DNA from: Blastococcus sp. TF02A-26
GTDB taxonomy: Bacteria > Actinomycetota > Actinomycetes > Mycobacteriales > Geodermatophilaceae
Direction of reading: 5' to 3'
Assembly: GCF_003319125.1 (NCBI RefSeq)
Contig: NZ_QOHG01000014.1
Location: 62,001-126,000, forward strand
Length of the DNA stretch: 64,000 nucleotides
Shown piece by piece: positions 20,254 through 30,880 of this stretch (position 1 is the stretch's first letter; the number at the start of each line of letters is the position of its first letter). Under the pieces are notes generated by a model, which saw only the letters and a list, made by a program, of their open reading frames with translations, did not search any database and was not told where the DNA came from. The translations under genes and the position numbers were made by a program.

Positions 20254-22410
20254 CTACTCCCCGCTGGAGAGCGTCGTCTTCTGGATCTGCATCAGGAACT
20301 CGATGTTGTTGCGCGTCTTGCGCAGCTTGTCCTGGAGCAGCTCCATGGCCTGCTGCGGCTCGAGCGCGGCGAGCACCCGGCGCAGCTTGATGATGATCGC
20401 CAGCTCGTCGGGCGCGAGGAGGATCTCCTCCTTGCGGGTGCCCGACGCGTTGACGTCGACGGCCGGGAAGATCCGCTTGTCCGCCAGCCGGCGGTCGAGC
20501 TTGATCTCCGCGTTCCCGGTGCCCTTGAACTCCTCGAAGATGACCGTGTCCATCGTGGACCCGGTCTCCACCAGGGCCGAGGCGATGATGGTCAGCGAGC
20601 CGCCGTTCTCGATGTTGCGGGCGGCGCCGAGGAAGCGCTTAGGCGGGTACAGGGCGGTGGAGTCGACACCGCCGGACAGGATCCGGCCGCTGGCGGGAGC
20701 CGCCAGGTTGTAGGCGCGGCCCAGCCGGGTGATCGAGTCCAGCAGGACGACGACGTCGTGGCCCATCTCGACCAGGCGCTTGGCCCGCTCGATCGACAGC
20801 TCGGCGACCGTGGTGTGGTCGGCCGGCGGGCGGTCGAAGGTCGAGGCGATGACCTCGCCCTTCACCGACCGCTGCATGTCGGTGACCTCCTCGGGCCGCT
20901 CGTCGACGAGGACGACCATGAGGTGGCACTCGGGGTTGTTCGTCGTGATCGCGTTGGCGATCGCCTGCAGCACCATCGTCTTGCCGGCCTTGGGCGGGCT
21001 GACGATGAGCGCGCGCTGGCCCTTGCCGATCGGCATGACCAGGTCGATGACCCGGGTGGTCAGCTGCTGCGGCTCGGTCTCCAGCCGCAGGCGCTCCTGC
21101 GGGTAGAGCGGGGTCAGCTTCGTGAACTCCGGTCGCTGCTTGGCCTGCTCGGGGTCCAGCCCGTTGACCGTGTCCAGTCGGACCAGCGCGTTGTACTTGT
21201 CCTTGCGCTCGCCCTCGCGGGGCTGGCGGACGGCGCCGGTGATCGCATCACCACGGCGCAGGCCGTAGCGGCGGACCTGCGACAGCGACACGTAGACGTC
21301 GTTCGGGCCGGTCAGGTAGCCCGAGGTGCGGACGAACGCGTAGTTGTCCAGCACGTCGAGGATGCCGGCGACCGGCAGAAGGACGTCGTCCTCGCCCACG
21401 GTCGGCTCGTTCGGCTGGTCGAAGCGTTCCCGGCCGTTGCGGCGGTTCCGGTCGCGGTAGCGACGGCCCCGGCGACCGCGGCCGCCCTCGAAGTCGTCGT
21501 CGTCCTCGTCGTCGCGGGCGCGGTCGTCGCGGCCCCGGGTGTCGACGCGCCCCTCGGAGCGGTTGCCGTCGGTCCGGTTGTCGGGACGCCCGTTGCGCTC
21601 GCCACCGTCACGGTTGCCGTCGCGGGCGGCGCGCTCGCCGCCGTCGCGGTTGCCGTCGCGGGCGGCACGCTCGCCGCCGTCGCGGTTGCCGTCGCGGGGG
21701 GCACGCTCACCGCGGTCGCGGGCGCCGTCGCGGCCCCCGTCCCGATCGCGGTTGCGGTTCCGATCGCGGTTGCGGGTGGGCCGGTCCTCGTCGCGCTCGT
21801 CGTCGCCGCGCGGGGCGCGGTCGTCGTCGCCACGGGGACCGCGGTCGTCGTCGCCACGGGCAGCGCGCTCGTCGTCGGTGCGGGCGCCGCGCTCGGCGGT
21901 CTCCGGCGCGGACGCGTCGGCGGACCCCTCCTCGGTCGCGGTCGCGTCGGCGGCCGGGGCGCCGGCGGGGCGGCTGGCCGCACGCCGGCGGCGGGGCTGC
22001 TCCACGGGGGCCTGGGCCGGCGTGTCCGCGTCGGCGGTGGTCAGCGGGCCGCCGTTGGCGCCTCCGCTGATGGGCGCCTCGAGCGGCGCGGCGGTGGCCG
22101 CGGCGCCGCGGGGGGTCGGCACGCCGTCCCGGGCGCCGGCGGTCGAGCCGCCATCGGAGGCGGTGTCGGCGGCCGTGTCGGCGCCGTTGCCGCCCACCTG
22201 GCGGGCGGAGATCGCGGCGACGAGGTCGCCCTTGCGCATCCGGGCGGTGCCCGAGATGCCCAGTTCGGCCGCCAGGCGCTGCAGCTCGGGCAGCAGCATC
22301 CCCGACAGCCCGCTGCCGCGGCGGCGGGACCGGCCCGCCTGCCCAGAAGCGGCAGTTGCCTCGTCACCGGCGCCCTCGGGCGCGGCGACGAGGTCGGTGG
22401 TTTCGCTCAC
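20254..22410 (-). CDS. rho: Transcription termination factor Rho with long disordered insertion
   Basis: A 718-residue hexameric RNA helicase that terminates transcription. The C-terminal RecA-like motor has Walker A SPPKAGKT (core at 472-478), Walker [17 protein letters not shown] and the primary RNA-binding fold around [18 protein letters not shown]. The N-terminal Rho-N helix is [15 protein letters not shown]. Between them lie about 240 residues of [10 protein letters not shown]-like and RGDDDR-like repeats, making the protein about 300 residues longer than E. coli Rho (419). Such insertions are characteristic of actinobacteria and bind RNA. The start is GTG at 22410 with GGAAGGA ahead. 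The leader is about 190 bases long. Confidence 0.96.
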   Translation of the reverse strand: MSETTDLVAAPEGAGDEATAASGQAGRSRRRGSGLSGMLLPELQRLAAELGISGTARMRKGDLVAAISARQVGGNGADTAADTASDGGSTAGARDGVPTPRGAAATAAPLEAPISGGANGGPLTTADADTPAQAPVEQPRRRRAASRPAGAPAADATATEEGSADASAPETAERGARTDDERAARGDDDRGPRGDDDRAPRGDDERDEDRPTRNRDRNRNRDRDGGRDGARDRGERAPRDGNRDGGERAARDGNRDGGERAARDGNRDGGERNGRPDNRTDGNRSEGRVDTRGRDDRARDDEDDDDFEGGRGRRGRRYRDRNRRNGRERFDQPNEPTVGEDDVLLPVAGILDVLDNYAFVRTSGYLTGPNDVYVSLSQVRRYGLRRGDAITGAVRQPREGERKDKYNALVRLDTVNGLDPEQAKQRPEFTKLTPLYPQERLRLETEPQQLTTRVIDLVMPIGKGQRALIVSPPKAGKTMVLQAIANAITTNNPECHLMVVLVDERPEEVTDMQRSVKGEVIASTFDRPPADHTTVAELSIERAKRLVEMGHDVVVLLDSITRLGRAYNLAAPASGRILSGGVDSTALYPPKRFLGAARNIENGGSLTIIASALVETGSTMDTVIFEEFKGTGNAEIKLDRRLADKRIFPAVDVNASGTRKEEILLAPDELAIIIKLRRVLAALEPQQAMELLQDKLRKTRNNIEFLMQIQKTTLSSGE
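21596..21703 (-). repeat. Three 36-bp tandem repeats inside rho
   Basis: Units at 21596-21631, 21632-21667 and 21668-21703 differ by only a few bases and encode 12-residue units of the [12 protein letters not shown] type in the disordered insertion. The near identity suggests recent duplication or replication slippage, so copy number may vary between strains. Confidence 0.85.
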
Positions 22411-22433
22411 GTACAGGTCCTTCCCTGCGGTGA

Positions 22434-22453
22434 CCTGCGCCCATCGGCGCAGG
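22434..22453 (-). promoter_or_regulatory. Stem-loop just upstream of the rho start
   Basis: A perfect 8-bp stem (22434-22441 with 22446-22453, CATC loop) sits 24 bases before the rho GTG. It could influence ribosome access or form part of Rho autoregulation in the long leader. Confidence 0.4.
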
Positions 22454-22605
22454 GGATGACCCGCTCCGCCCCGGGTCGCCCGGTCTGTTTCCGGGGTCGG
22501 CACGAGAGGAGGGATCCGATGGGTGCGGGGCGGGATCTGCGGCGATGAACTCTCGTCTGCAACGCCCCGCGGCGAGGCCTGCCCCACTGGGGCGGCTACA
22601 CCGTG

Positions 22606-22634
22606 AGCCTAGATGCAGCTCACGGGCAGGACAA
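22606..22634 (-). promoter_or_regulatory. Candidate rho promoter
   Basis: On the minus strand TTGTCC (22634-22629) and TAGGCT (22611-22606) are separated by exactly 17 bases, a good sigma-70-type match. Transcription would start near 22599 and leave a leader of about 190 bases before rho. This is the best -35/-10 pair seen in the window. Confidence 0.6.
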
Positions 22635-22653
22635 CACCGGTCGTTCCCGGTGT
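22634..22653 (-). terminator. Hairpin at the end of the thr operon
   Basis: A 7-bp stem (22634-22640 with 22647-22653, 6-base loop) lies 11 bases after the thrB stop and abuts the rho -35. It probably separates the argS-thrB operon from rho. Confidence 0.5.
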
Positions 22654-22664
22654 GTTCCTCGTCA

Positions 22665-23618
22665 TCAGGATGTTACCTGAGCCCCCGACAGCACCCGGAC
22701 ACCCGTCACGTCCACCGACAGCGGGAGCAGCCGCCAGTCGGGAGGCGTCAGCGCGGCGACCCGGCGGACCGCCACGCCGTCGGAGAAGTCGACCAGGTCG
22801 TCACCGGGGTCCCGGACGGTGAGCACCAGGACGCTCGGACCGGCACCGGAGACGACGGCCGCGAGGCCCTCGGCGCGGAGCCGGTCGACCAGCGCCAGGG
22901 ACTCCGGCATGGCCGTGGCCCGCTGCCGCTGGTGCAGCCGGTCCTCGGTGGCCGGCAGCAGCAGGTCCGGGTCCCAGGTGAGCGCCGCCACGAGCAGGGC
23001 AGCCCGTCCGGCGTTGAACGCCGCGTCCGCGTGCGGCACCGTCCCGGGGAGCAGCCCCCGTGCGGCGGTCGTCGACAGCGTGGCGTCCGGGACCAGCAGC
23101 AGCGGCTGGATCCGCGGGTCGACGTCGAGCCGCTCGGCGACCGGACCGTCCGCGCCGTCCCAGGCGAGCGTCACGCCGCCGTGCAGGCAGGCGGCCACGT
23201 TGTCGGCGTGGCCCTCGAACTCCGTCGCCAGGCGCAGGACGGCGCCCAGGTCGATGGCGCCCACGTCGGGGCACAGCGCCCACGCACCGAAGACGCCCCC
23301 GACGACGGCGGCGGCCGACGAGCCCATCCCCCGGCCCTGGGGGACGGCGTTGACGGTGCGCAGCCGCAGGCCCGCGGGCCGCCAGCCCAGCTGGTCGCAC
23401 GCGGCGCGGAAGGCCCGGACGACGAGGTGGGACTCGTCGGCGGGCAGGACGTCGGCGCCCTCGCCGGTCATCTCCACCGCCAGGCCGCTGTCGGTGACGG
23501 TGAACTCGAGCTCGTCGGCGCAGCTCAGGGCCAGGCCGGCGCAGTCGAACGCCGGGCCGAGGTTGGCGCTGGTGGCCGGGACGCGGATGCGGACCGTGGT
23601 GCGCGCGGCCTCGCTCAC
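22665..23618 (-). CDS. thrB: Homoserine kinase
   Basis: A 317-residue GHMP kinase phosphorylating homoserine for threonine synthesis. The N-terminal strand [20 protein letters not shown] and the ATP-binding glycine loop [16 protein letters not shown] are diagnostic; the C-terminal [14 protein letters not shown] motif completes the fold. The start is GTG at 23618, overlapping the thrC stop as GTGA. It is the last gene of the argS-lysA-hom-thrC-thrB operon, and a small hairpin follows. Confidence 0.96.
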   Translation of the reverse strand: MSEAARTTVRIRVPATSANLGPAFDCAGLALSCADELEFTVTDSGLAVEMTGEGADVLPADESHLVVRAFRAACDQLGWRPAGLRLRTVNAVPQGRGMGSSAAAVVGGVFGAWALCPDVGAIDLGAVLRLATEFEGHADNVAACLHGGVTLAWDGADGPVAERLDVDPRIQPLLLVPDATLSTTAARGLLPGTVPHADAAFNAGRAALLVAALTWDPDLLLPATEDRLHQRQRATAMPESLALVDRLRAEGLAAVVSGAGPSVLVLTVRDPGDDLVDFSDGVAVRRVAALTPPDWRLLPLSVDVTGVRVLSGAQVTS

Positions 23619-24694
23619 AGGCCCAGCTGGGCGGCCGCGGCCGCCGCGTCCACCGGGATGGTCACCGGTGCGGGCGCGCCGGAGATCGCCCACTCGGGGT
23701 CCTTGAGGCCGTTGCCGGTCACGGTGCACACGACGCGCTGGCCGGGCTCCAGCCCCCCGGCCGCGGCGACCTTGAGCAGCCCGGCCACCGAGGCGGCCGA
23801 CGCCGGCTCGACGAAGACGGCCTCGCTGCGGGCGACCAGCCGGTAGGCGGCCAGGATCTCCCGGTCCGTGACGGCGTCGATCCGGCCGCCGGACTCGTCG
23901 CGGGCGGTCAGGGCCTTGGTCCACGACGCGGGGTTGCCGATGCGGATGGCGGTGGCGATCGTCTGCGGGTGCTCCACCACGGCGCCGTCGACGATCGGCG
24001 CCGAGCCGGCGGCCTGGAAGCCCCACATGCGGGGAGTCCTCGAGGCGGTGCCGTCGGCGGCGTACTCCCGGTAGCCCTGCCAGTAGGCGGTGATGTTGCC
24101 GGCGTTGCCGACCGGCAGGCAGTGGATGTCCGGGGCGTCGCCGAGGACGTCGACGATCTCGAACGAGGCGGTCTTCTGCCCCTCGATGCGGAACTGGTTG
24201 ACGCTGTTGACCAGGCTGACCGGGTAGTCGATGGCGAGCTTGCTGGCCAGCGCGAGGCAGTCGTCGAAGTTGCCGTCGACCTGCAGCAGCTTGGCCCCGT
24301 GCACCAGCGCCTGGGCGAGCTTGCCGAGCGCGATCTTGCCCTGCGGCACGAGGACGGCGCAGACCATGCCGGCGCGGGCGGCGTAGGCGGCGGCGCTGGC
24401 GCTGGTGTTGCCGGTGGAGGCGCAGATGACCGCCTGCGCGCCCTCCTCCTTGGCCTTGGTGATGGCCATCGTCATGCCGCGGTCCTTGAAGGAGCCGGTG
24501 GGGTTGGCCCCCTCGACCTTCAGGTAGACGTCGCAGCCGGTGCGCCGGGAGAGCTCGACCGCCGGGACCAGCGGGGTGGCCCCCTCCTGCAGGGTCACGA
24601 CCGGCGTGCTGTCGCTGACCGGCAGCCGGGAGCGGTAGGCCTCGATGAGCCCCGGCCAGTGCGGTGACACGGCTCCGCGCAGCGTTCCGGTCAT
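23615..24694 (-). CDS. thrC: Threonine synthase
   Basis: A 359-residue PLP enzyme converting O-phosphohomoserine to threonine. The PLP lysine is Lys70 in [30 protein letters not shown] binds the phosphate of the cofactor or substrate, and the [10 protein letters not shown] loop is present. It is the short class found in actinobacteria. It overlaps hom upstream (ATGA) and thrB downstream (GTGA), 4 bases each. Confidence 0.97.
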   Translation of the reverse strand: MTGTLRGAVSPHWPGLIEAYRSRLPVSDSTPVVTLQEGATPLVPAVELSRRTGCDVYLKVEGANPTGSFKDRGMTMAITKAKEEGAQAVICASTGNTSASAAAYAARAGMVCAVLVPQGKIALGKLAQALVHGAKLLQVDGNFDDCLALASKLAIDYPVSLVNSVNQFRIEGQKTASFEIVDVLGDAPDIHCLPVGNAGNITAYWQGYREYAADGTASRTPRMWGFQAAGSAPIVDGAVVEHPQTIATAIRIGNPASWTKALTARDESGGRIDAVTDREILAAYRLVARSEAVFVEPASAASVAGLLKVAAAGGLEPGQRVVCTVTGNGLKDPEWAISGAPAPVTIPVDAAAAAAQLGL

Positions 24695-25983
24695 GACAGC
24701 CCCTCCACTCGAAGCACGCTCGTGACCCCGCGGACCGCGGGCATCTCCCGGAGCGCGGTGATCGTCGCCGACAGTGCCGCGTCCGGTGCGCTGTGCGTGA
24801 CGATGACCAGCGTCGCGGCGTCGCCGTGGCCGTCCTGGCGCACGGTCGCGATGCTGACGCCCTGGCGGGCGAACTCCTGGGCCACGGTCGCCAGGACGCC
24901 GGGCTTGTCGGCCACGTCGAGGCTGACGTGGTACCGGGTGGGCGTCTCGGCGATCGGCCGGGCCGGCAGCTCCGCGTAGGTGGTGATGCCGGGGCCGGCG
25001 ACGCCGGCCACCCGGTTGCGGGCCACGGCCACGAGGTCGCCGAGCACGGCGCTGGCGGTCGGCTCGCCGCCGGCCCCGCGCCCGTAGAACATCAGCTCGC
25101 CGGCGGCCTCGGCCTCGACGAACACCGCGTTGAACGACCCGCCGACGGCAGCCAGCGGGTGCGTCGTCGGGATCATCGCCGGGTGCACGCGGACGGCGAC
25201 GGAATCGCCGGCGCCGTTCGCCACCCGCTCGCAGATGGCCAGCAGCTTGACCGTGCAGCCGATCTCGGCGGCGCGGGCGACGTCGAGCGCGGTGACCGCG
25301 GAGATGCCCTCGCGGTACACGTCGGACGCGGTCACCGCGGTGTGGAAGGCCAGCGAGGCCAGGATCGCGGCTTTGGCGGCGGCGTCGAAGCCGTCGACGT
25401 CGGCCGTCGGGTCGGCCTCGGCGTACCCCAGGTCGGTGGCCTCGGCCAGCGCCTCGGCGAAGCCGGCGCCGGTCTCGGCCATCCGGGACAGGATGTAGTT
25501 GGTCGTGCCGTTGACGATGCCGACCACCCGGCGCAGCTGGTCACCGGCCAGGGACTCGCGCAACGGGCGCAGCATCGGGATCGCGCCGGCCACGGCCGCC
25601 TCGTAGTAGAGGTCGACACCCGCCTCGGCCGCGGCCGCGTGCAGCGCCACGCCGTCGTCGGCCAGCAGCGCCTTGTTGGCGCTGACCACGGACTTCCCGG
25701 CGGCGAAGGCCGCGAGCATCAGCGTGCGGGCGGGCTCGATGCCGCCGATCACCTCGACGACGAGGTCGACGTCGTCGCGGGTGACCAGCGCCTGCGCGTC
25801 GGTGGTGAGCAGGTGCGCGGGGACCTCGGGGTGCCGGTCGGGACGGCGGACGGCCACGCCGGCCACCTCCACCGGCCGGCCGATGCGGGCGGCGAGGTCG
25901 TCGGCCTGCTCGTCGAGCAGCCGCAGCACGGCGCTCCCGACGGTGCCGCAGCCCAGGAGGGCGACCCGCAGCGGCGCGGTCAC
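24691..25983 (-). CDS. hom: Homoserine dehydrogenase
   Basis: A 430-residue NAD(P)-dependent enzyme reducing aspartate semialdehyde to homoserine. The N-terminal Rossmann motif is LLGCGTVG. The catalytic domain has [22 protein letters not shown] and [21 protein letters not shown]-terminal ACT domain ([20 protein letters not shown]...) is the site of threonine feedback in this family. The start is GTG at 25983, overlapping lysA by 4 bases. The frame stays open upstream but that part is out-of-frame lysA. Confidence 0.97.
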   Translation of the reverse strand: MTAPLRVALLGCGTVGSAVLRLLDEQADDLAARIGRPVEVAGVAVRRPDRHPEVPAHLLTTDAQALVTRDDVDLVVEVIGGIEPARTLMLAAFAAGKSVVSANKALLADDGVALHAAAAEAGVDLYYEAAVAGAIPMLRPLRESLAGDQLRRVVGIVNGTTNYILSRMAETGAGFAEALAEATDLGYAEADPTADVDGFDAAAKAAILASLAFHTAVTASDVYREGISAVTALDVARAAEIGCTVKLLAICERVANGAGDSVAVRVHPAMIPTTHPLAAVGGSFNAVFVEAEAAGELMFYGRGAGGEPTASAVLGDLVAVARNRVAGVAGPGITTYAELPARPIAETPTRYHVSLDVADKPGVLATVAQEFARQGVSIATVRQDGHGDAATLVIVTHSAPDAALSATITALREMPAVRGVTSVLRVEGLS

Positions 25984-27470
25984 GAGGAGAACCCCGCGGC
26001 GTGCTCGGGCGCGGGCTGGTCGACCGCCGGCGAGGGCGCGGGCGTCCCGGCGAGGACGGCGTCGAGGGCGAACACGTCGGACAGTGTCTGACGCCGCACG
26101 ATCTCCGTGGCGACGCCGTCCCGTACGGCGACCACCGGCGGCTTGAGCAGGTAGTTGTAGTTGCTCGCCATCGACCAGCAGTAGGCGCCGGTCGCGGCCA
26201 CCGCGAGCAGGTCGCCGGGGACGACGTCCGAGGGCAGCCACAGGTCGCGGACCAGCACGTCACCGCTCTCGCAGTGCTTGCCCACGACCCGGCACAGCGC
26301 CGGCGGCGCGGTGGAGGTCCGGTTCGCCAGCACGCAGGTGTAGGACGCGTCGTAGAGGGCGGTGCGGATGTTGTCGCTCATCCCGCCGTCGACGGAGACG
26401 TAGTTGCGCACGGGCGCTCCCCCGCCCCCGCCCGCGCCGAGGCGGACCGGCTTGATCGTGCCGATCTCGTACAGCGTCACGGTGCCGGGCCCGGCGATCG
26501 CCCGGCCGGGCTCGACGGCCAGCCGCGGGACCGGGAGGTCCAGGGCGGCGCACTCGGCGGCGACGACGGAGCGCAGCCGCCGGGCGACGTCCTCGGGGGT
26601 CACCGGGTCGTCCTCGGACAGGTAGGCGATGCCGAAGCCACCGCCGAGGTTGAGCTCGCCGAGCACCTGCCCGGTCGCCTGCGCGATCTGGCCGAGCAGG
26701 CCGACCACCCGGTGCGCGGCGGCCTCGAAGCCCGCGGTGTCGAAGATCTGCGAGCCGATGTGGCTGTGCAGGCCGGTCAGCTGCAGCGCCGGCTCGCGGA
26801 TGATGCGGACGGCGGCGGTGAGCGCGTCCCCGGTGGCCAGCGAGAAGCCGAACTTCTGGTCCTCGTGCGCGGTGGCGATGAACTCGTGGGTGTGCGCCTC
26901 GATGCCGACCGTGGTGCGGATCAGCACCGGCACCGGCGATCCGCCCGCGGCGACCCGGGCCGCGGCCAGCGGCACCAGCCGCTCGATCTCGTCGAAGGAG
27001 TCGACGACGACGTGCCCGATGCCGGCGTCGACCGCCAGCTGCAGCTCGACCAGCGACTTGTTGTTGCCGTGCAGCGCGATCCGCCCGGCGGGGAAGCCGG
27101 CGGCCAGCGCGACGGCGAGCTCGTTGCCGCTGCAGGCGTCCAGGTGCAGGCCGTCGTCGGCGATCCAGCGGGCGACCTGGCCGCAGAGGAACGCCTTGGA
27201 GGCGTAGTGGACGTCGGCGTCGGCGAACGCGGTCGCGAAGTCCGCGGCCCGGCCGCGGAAGTCCGCCTCGTCGAGGACGAACAGCGGCGTGCCGTGCTCC
27301 CGGGCGAGCTCGGTGACCGGCCGGCCGGCCAGGTGCAGCTCGCCGTCGACGCGGGTCGCCGAGCGCGGCCAGACGGCGGGGTCGAGCGCGCCGAGGTCGG
27401 CCGGCGGTGCGCCGACCGACGCCGGGGTCTCGAAGCCCCCGTGCAGCGGGCCGGCGGGGTGCGCTCTCAC
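25980..27470 (-). CDS. lysA: Diaminopimelate decarboxylase
   Basis: A 496-residue PLP enzyme for the last step of lysine synthesis. The PLP lysine is Lys92 in [18 protein letters not shown] and [10 protein letters not shown] form the barrel phosphate-binding turns, and the active-site Cys from the partner subunit is in KHCESGDVL. The start GTG at 27470 overlaps the argS stop by 4 bases. It is somewhat longer than E. coli LysA (420) because of an N-terminal extension and a proline-rich tail, both common in actinobacteria. Confidence 0.96.
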   Translation of the reverse strand: MRAHPAGPLHGGFETPASVGAPPADLGALDPAVWPRSATRVDGELHLAGRPVTELAREHGTPLFVLDEADFRGRAADFATAFADADVHYASKAFLCGQVARWIADDGLHLDACSGNELAVALAAGFPAGRIALHGNNKSLVELQLAVDAGIGHVVVDSFDEIERLVPLAAARVAAGGSPVPVLIRTTVGIEAHTHEFIATAHEDQKFGFSLATGDALTAAVRIIREPALQLTGLHSHIGSQIFDTAGFEAAAHRVVGLLGQIAQATGQVLGELNLGGGFGIAYLSEDDPVTPEDVARRLRSVVAAECAALDLPVPRLAVEPGRAIAGPGTVTLYEIGTIKPVRLGAGGGGGAPVRNYVSVDGGMSDNIRTALYDASYTCVLANRTSTAPPALCRVVGKHCESGDVLVRDLWLPSDVVPGDLLAVAATGAYCWSMASNYNYLLKPPVVAVRDGVATEIVRRQTLSDVFALDAVLAGTPAPSPAVDQPAPEHAAGFSS

Positions 27471-29128
27471 ATCCGCTCCGGCGCGGAGACGCCGAGCACG
27501 GCCAGTCCGTTGCGCAGGACGACGGCGGTGGCCGCGCACAGCCACAGGCGCGCGGTGGTCAGCGGGGTGACCTCCTCGTCGCCGCGGGGCAGCACCCGGC
27601 ACGCGTCGTAGAAGCGGTGGTAGGTGCCGGCCAGCTCCTCGAGGTAGCGCGCCACGCGGTGCGGGGCGCGCAGCTCGGCGGCGGAGGTGACGACCCGGGG
27701 GAACTCCGCCAGGGCGCGCAGCAGGTCGTTCTCCCGCTCGTGGGTGAGCAGGCCGGCCTCCACGGCGGTCGCCTCACCGAGCGGCAGCCCGAGGTCGGCG
27801 GCGTTGCGCAGCAGCGAGGAGATCCGGGCGTGGGCGTACTGGACGTAGAAGACCGGGTTGTCGTTGGTCTGCCGGCTCCACACGTCGACGTCGATGTCGA
27901 TCATCTGGTCCACCGACGCCCGGGCCAGGGCGTAGCGGGCGGCGTCCACGCCGATCGCGTCGACGAGGTCCGAGAGCAGCACGATCGTGCCGGCCCGCTT
28001 GCTCATCCGGACCGGCTCGCCGCCGCGGAGCAGGTTCACCAGCTGGCCGATGAGGATCTCGAGGTGCTCGGCCGGGTCGTCCCCGGTCGCGGCGACCAGC
28101 GCCTTGTACCGGCCGACGTACCCGGAGTGATCGGCCCCGAGCATGATCACGACCTTGTCGAAGCCGCGGGCCCGCTTGTCCAGGTAGTAGGCGCAGTCGG
28201 AGGCGAAGTAGGTCGTCTCGCCGTCGGCCTTGACCAGCACGCGGTCCTTGTCGTCGCCGAAGGTCGTCGTCCGCAGCCACACCGCGCCGTCGGCCTCGTA
28301 GACGTGGCCCTGGTCGCGCAGCCGGCCGATCGCCTTCTCCACCGCGCCCGAGTCGTACAGCGACTTCTCGCTGAACCAGACGTCGAAGTCGACCCCGAAG
28401 TCCTCCATCGACCGGCGGATCTCGTCCACCATCAGGGCGACGCCCCGCTCCCGGAACGCCTGCACCTGGGCGGCCTCGTCGCGGCCGGTGACGTCGGGCT
28501 CGACGGCGACGACCTGCGCGGCGATGTCGGCGATGTAGGTGCCGCCGTACCCGTCCTCGGGCACCGGCTGCCCGGTGGCCGCCGCCTGCAGGCTGCGGGC
28601 GAAGCGGTCGATCTGCGCACCGGCGTCGTTGATGTAGTACTCGCGGGTCACGTCGGCGCCGCTGGCCTCCAGCAGCCGGCCGATCGCGTCACCCACCGCC
28701 GCCCAGCGGCTGCCGCCGATGTGCACCGGCCCGGTGGGGTTGGCGGAGACGAACTCGAGGTCGATCCGGGTCCCGGCCAGCGCACCCGTGCGGCCGTAGG
28801 CCTCGCCGGCGGTCACCACGTCGACGGCCAGCCGTCCCAGCGCCCCCTGGGCCAGGGTGATGTTGAGGAAGCCCGGGCCGGCCACGTCGACCCGGTCGAT
28901 CCCGTCGAGCGCGCGCAGCTCCTCGGCGACCACCTCGGCCACCTCGCGCGGCGGGCGGCCGGCCGGCTTGGCCAGCCGCATGGCGACGTTGGTGGCGTAG
29001 TCGCCGTGCTCGGGGTTCCGAGGACGCTCGACGACGAGGTCGTCGGGGACGGCGACGGCGAGCGTGCCGCGCTCGACTGCCGCCCCGACCGCGGTCCGGA
29101 CGAGGTCGCGCAACTGCTCCGGTGTCAC
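27467..29128 (-). CDS. argS: Arginyl-tRNA synthetase
   Basis: A 553-residue class I synthetase. The HIGH motif appears as HIGG in [18 protein letters not shown], the form normal for actinobacterial ArgRS, and the KMSKS-like loop is RMSKRAG. The C-terminal DALR domain includes [16 protein letters not shown] and ends in GVSAPERM as in M. tuberculosis ArgS. The start is GTG at 29128, six bases after a TACGAT -10, so the operon probably begins with a leaderless gene. It heads the overlapping run argS-lysA-hom-thrC-thrB. Confidence 0.97.
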   Translation of the reverse strand: MTPEQLRDLVRTAVGAAVERGTLAVAVPDDLVVERPRNPEHGDYATNVAMRLAKPAGRPPREVAEVVAEELRALDGIDRVDVAGPGFLNITLAQGALGRLAVDVVTAGEAYGRTGALAGTRIDLEFVSANPTGPVHIGGSRWAAVGDAIGRLLEASGADVTREYYINDAGAQIDRFARSLQAAATGQPVPEDGYGGTYIADIAAQVVAVEPDVTGRDEAAQVQAFRERGVALMVDEIRRSMEDFGVDFDVWFSEKSLYDSGAVEKAIGRLRDQGHVYEADGAVWLRTTTFGDDKDRVLVKADGETTYFASDCAYYLDKRARGFDKVVIMLGADHSGYVGRYKALVAATGDDPAEHLEILIGQLVNLLRGGEPVRMSKRAGTIVLLSDLVDAIGVDAARYALARASVDQMIDIDVDVWSRQTNDNPVFYVQYAHARISSLLRNAADLGLPLGEATAVEAGLLTHERENDLLRALAEFPRVVTSAAELRAPHRVARYLEELAGTYHRFYDACRVLPRGDEEVTPLTTARLWLCAATAVVLRNGLAVLGVSAPERM

Positions 29129-29134
29129 CGCGCG

Positions 29135-29140
29135 ATCGTA
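29135..29140 (-). promoter_or_regulatory. Candidate -10 of a leaderless argS operon promoter
   Basis: TACGAT (minus strand) ends 6 bases before the argS GTG. No ribosome-binding site is present. Confidence 0.5.
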
Positions 29141-29281
29141 CGGGGCCGGTCGGGGCGCCCCGGTCGAGGTCCAGGGCATGCACAGGTTGCGCACCTAGAC
29201 TCGTCCGCCGGGAGGAGCCGGAGCGCTGCCCCCGGTGGGCCGGCGGTGTGCGGGCCCGCCCGGACGACCCGAGGAGACGCT

Positions 29282-30106
29282 GTGCCCAAGGACCGTAAGC
29301 CCGAGGACCCCCGGAGCGCGCGCGGTGCGTCCGGCCGGGGCAGCTCGGCGTCGTCGGGCCGGGGCGGGAGCGGATCGCGGCCGGCAGGGAGCAGGGGTGG
29401 CTCGGGCAAGGGCGGCCGCACCCGGCCGGTGGCCAACGTCGTCTCCCCGCAGCGGCCATGGGGCCTCATCGCGGCCGCGATCGCCGTCGCCGTCTTCGCC
29501 GCGGCGGTGCTGACCTACGCCGTCCTGCAGGTGCGGGAGTCCGAGGAGAACGCCGCCGGCGGACCGGAGGACATCAACGGCGTCCGGACCTACGACTACG
29601 CCGCCGGTCAGGACCACGTGATCACCGTCGTCGACTACGCCGAGTCCCCGCCGGTCGGCGGGCCGCACGAGCCGGCGCCGGGCTGGGCCGACTGCACCGG
29701 CACCGTCTACGACGTCGACATCCGGCACGAGAACGCGGTGCACAGCCTCGAGCACGGCGCGGTCTGGATCACCTACGACCCCGAGGTCCTCGACGCCGAC
29801 CAGATCGGCACCCTCGCCGACCTCGTCGAGGGCGAGAACGGCCGGATGCTGTCCCCCTACGCCGGCCTCGACTCGCCGGTCAGCATCCAGAGCTGGAACC
29901 ACCAGCTCAAGGTCGACAGCGCCGACGACCCGCGGCTGGAGCAGTTCGCGGACCTCATGACGCTCAACGGCGACTACTACCCCGAGGTCGGGGCCAGCTG
30001 CCAGAACCCGGACTTCATCGCCAGCCCGCGGCTGGCCAGCGAGGACGGCGCGGCGGCACCGGCCGACGCCGCCGGGACCGGGTCCACCGAGCCGGCGGCC
30101 GAGTGA
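29282..30106 (+). CDS. DUF3105 membrane-anchored protein
   Basis: A 274-residue protein with a Ser/Gly/Arg-rich cytosolic N-terminus, one membrane helix near residues 60-80 (GLIAAAIAVAVFAAAVLTYAV) and an extracytoplasmic DUF3105 domain. That domain is recognised by PPVGGPHEPAPGWADCTGTVY, HENAVHSLEHGAVWITY and a late Cys (GASCQNPDF). The conserved His and Cys residues suggest metal binding, but no function is established. The start is GTG at 29282 with GAGGAGA upstream; TAGACT at 29196-29201 may be its -10. It overlaps the DUF305 gene by 4 bases. Confidence 0.88.
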   Translation: MPKDRKPEDPRSARGASGRGSSASSGRGGSGSRPAGSRGGSGKGGRTRPVANVVSPQRPWGLIAAAIAVAVFAAAVLTYAVLQVRESEENAAGGPEDINGVRTYDYAAGQDHVITVVDYAESPPVGGPHEPAPGWADCTGTVYDVDIRHENAVHSLEHGAVWITYDPEVLDADQIGTLADLVEGENGRMLSPYAGLDSPVSIQSWNHQLKVDSADDPRLEQFADLMTLNGDYYPEVGASCQNPDFIASPRLASEDGAAAPADAAGTGSTEPAAE

Positions 30107-30810
30107 CGGTGACCACGGAGTCCCCGGCCGTCCCGGGCACCGGCACTCCCGCGCCGCGGGGGGGCGGCCTGCGCGCCGCTCTCCTCGCCGTCATCGCCGT
30201 GGCGCTGGTGCTGCTGGGAGGCGGTCTCGCCGTCGCCCTCGGCATCGGCGACGACGACGCCCCGGCCACCCCGGGGGCCGACTCGGTCGACGCCGGCTTC
30301 TCCCGCGACATGTCCATCCACCACGACCAGGGCGTGGAGATGGCCAACCTCGCGCTGGACCGCAGCACCGACCCCGCCGTCCGCGGCCTGGCGTTCGACA
30401 TCGCCGAGACGCAGAACAACCAGGTCGGGCGCATGCGGGGGTGGCTGTCGCTCTGGGGGCTGACCCCGACGGGCGGCGAGCGGATGGCCTGGATGGACGA
30501 TGCGGCGATGGCGGGGCACGACATGTCCGGTCACGACATGTCCGGCGGCCTCATGCCGGGCATGGCGACCGAGGAGGAGCTCGCGGAGCTGCGCGAGCTC
30601 TCGGGCACCGACTTCGACGTCCAGTTCCTGCGGCTGATGATCCGCCACCACGAGGGCGGCGCGGGCATGGCGCAGTACGCCGCGGAGCACGCCGGCCAGG
30701 ACGTCGTCCGCTCGCTCGCGCGGTCCATCGAGGAGTCCCAGGCCGCGGAGACGTCGCTGATGACCGACATGCTCGCCGCGCGCGGCGGGACCCCGCTGCC
30801 GCCGCCCTGA
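30103..30810 (+). CDS. DUF305 family Met/His-rich membrane-anchored protein
   Basis: A 235-residue protein with an N-terminal membrane helix (ALLAVIAVALVLLGGGLAVAL, about residues 26-46) and an extracytoplasmic DUF305 four-helix domain. Conserved His pairs are in DMSIHHDQGVEMA and MIRHHEGGAGMA. A Met/His loop with the duplicated GHDMS GHDMS and a following GGLMPGM looks like a soft-metal site and recalls copper-handling loops; this is inference. It is translationally coupled to the DUF3105 gene (GTGA), a pairing common in actinobacteria. The next feature is a tRNA. Confidence 0.88.
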   Translation: MTVTTESPAVPGTGTPAPRGGGLRAALLAVIAVALVLLGGGLAVALGIGDDDAPATPGADSVDAGFSRDMSIHHDQGVEMANLALDRSTDPAVRGLAFDIAETQNNQVGRMRGWLSLWGLTPTGGERMAWMDDAAMAGHDMSGHDMSGGLMPGMATEEELAELRELSGTDFDVQFLRLMIRHHEGGAGMAQYAAEHAGQDVVRSLARSIEESQAAETSLMTDMLAARGGTPLPPP

Positions 30811-30860
30811 CCCGGCAGCGGAGTCCGGGCACCGCCGTCGGCCGGTCGGAGCGGGGCTGG

Positions 30861-30866
30861 TAACTT
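30861..30866 (+). promoter_or_regulatory. Candidate -10 for tRNA-Arg
   Basis: TAACTT ends 14 bases before the mature tRNA 5' end, leaving a short leader for RNase P. The -35 region is weak. Confidence 0.4.
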
Positions 30867-30880
30867 CATCCCTGCCCCGA

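Noticed and set aside
21596-21703. 36-bp tandem repeats considered as a CRISPR array
   Set aside because: There are no spacers. The units are contiguous and in frame as 12-residue repeats of the Rho disordered insertion.
18724-22548. A 1274-codon plus-strand frame across prfA, rpmE and rho
   Set aside because: It runs antisense through three well-identified genes, including the repeats in rho, and has no protein-family content.
22411-29281. T-box or threonine/lysine riboswitch for the argS-thrB operon
   Set aside because: The operon starts with a leaderless argS and the internal genes overlap, so there is no room for a leader RNA. No T-box sequence was seen.
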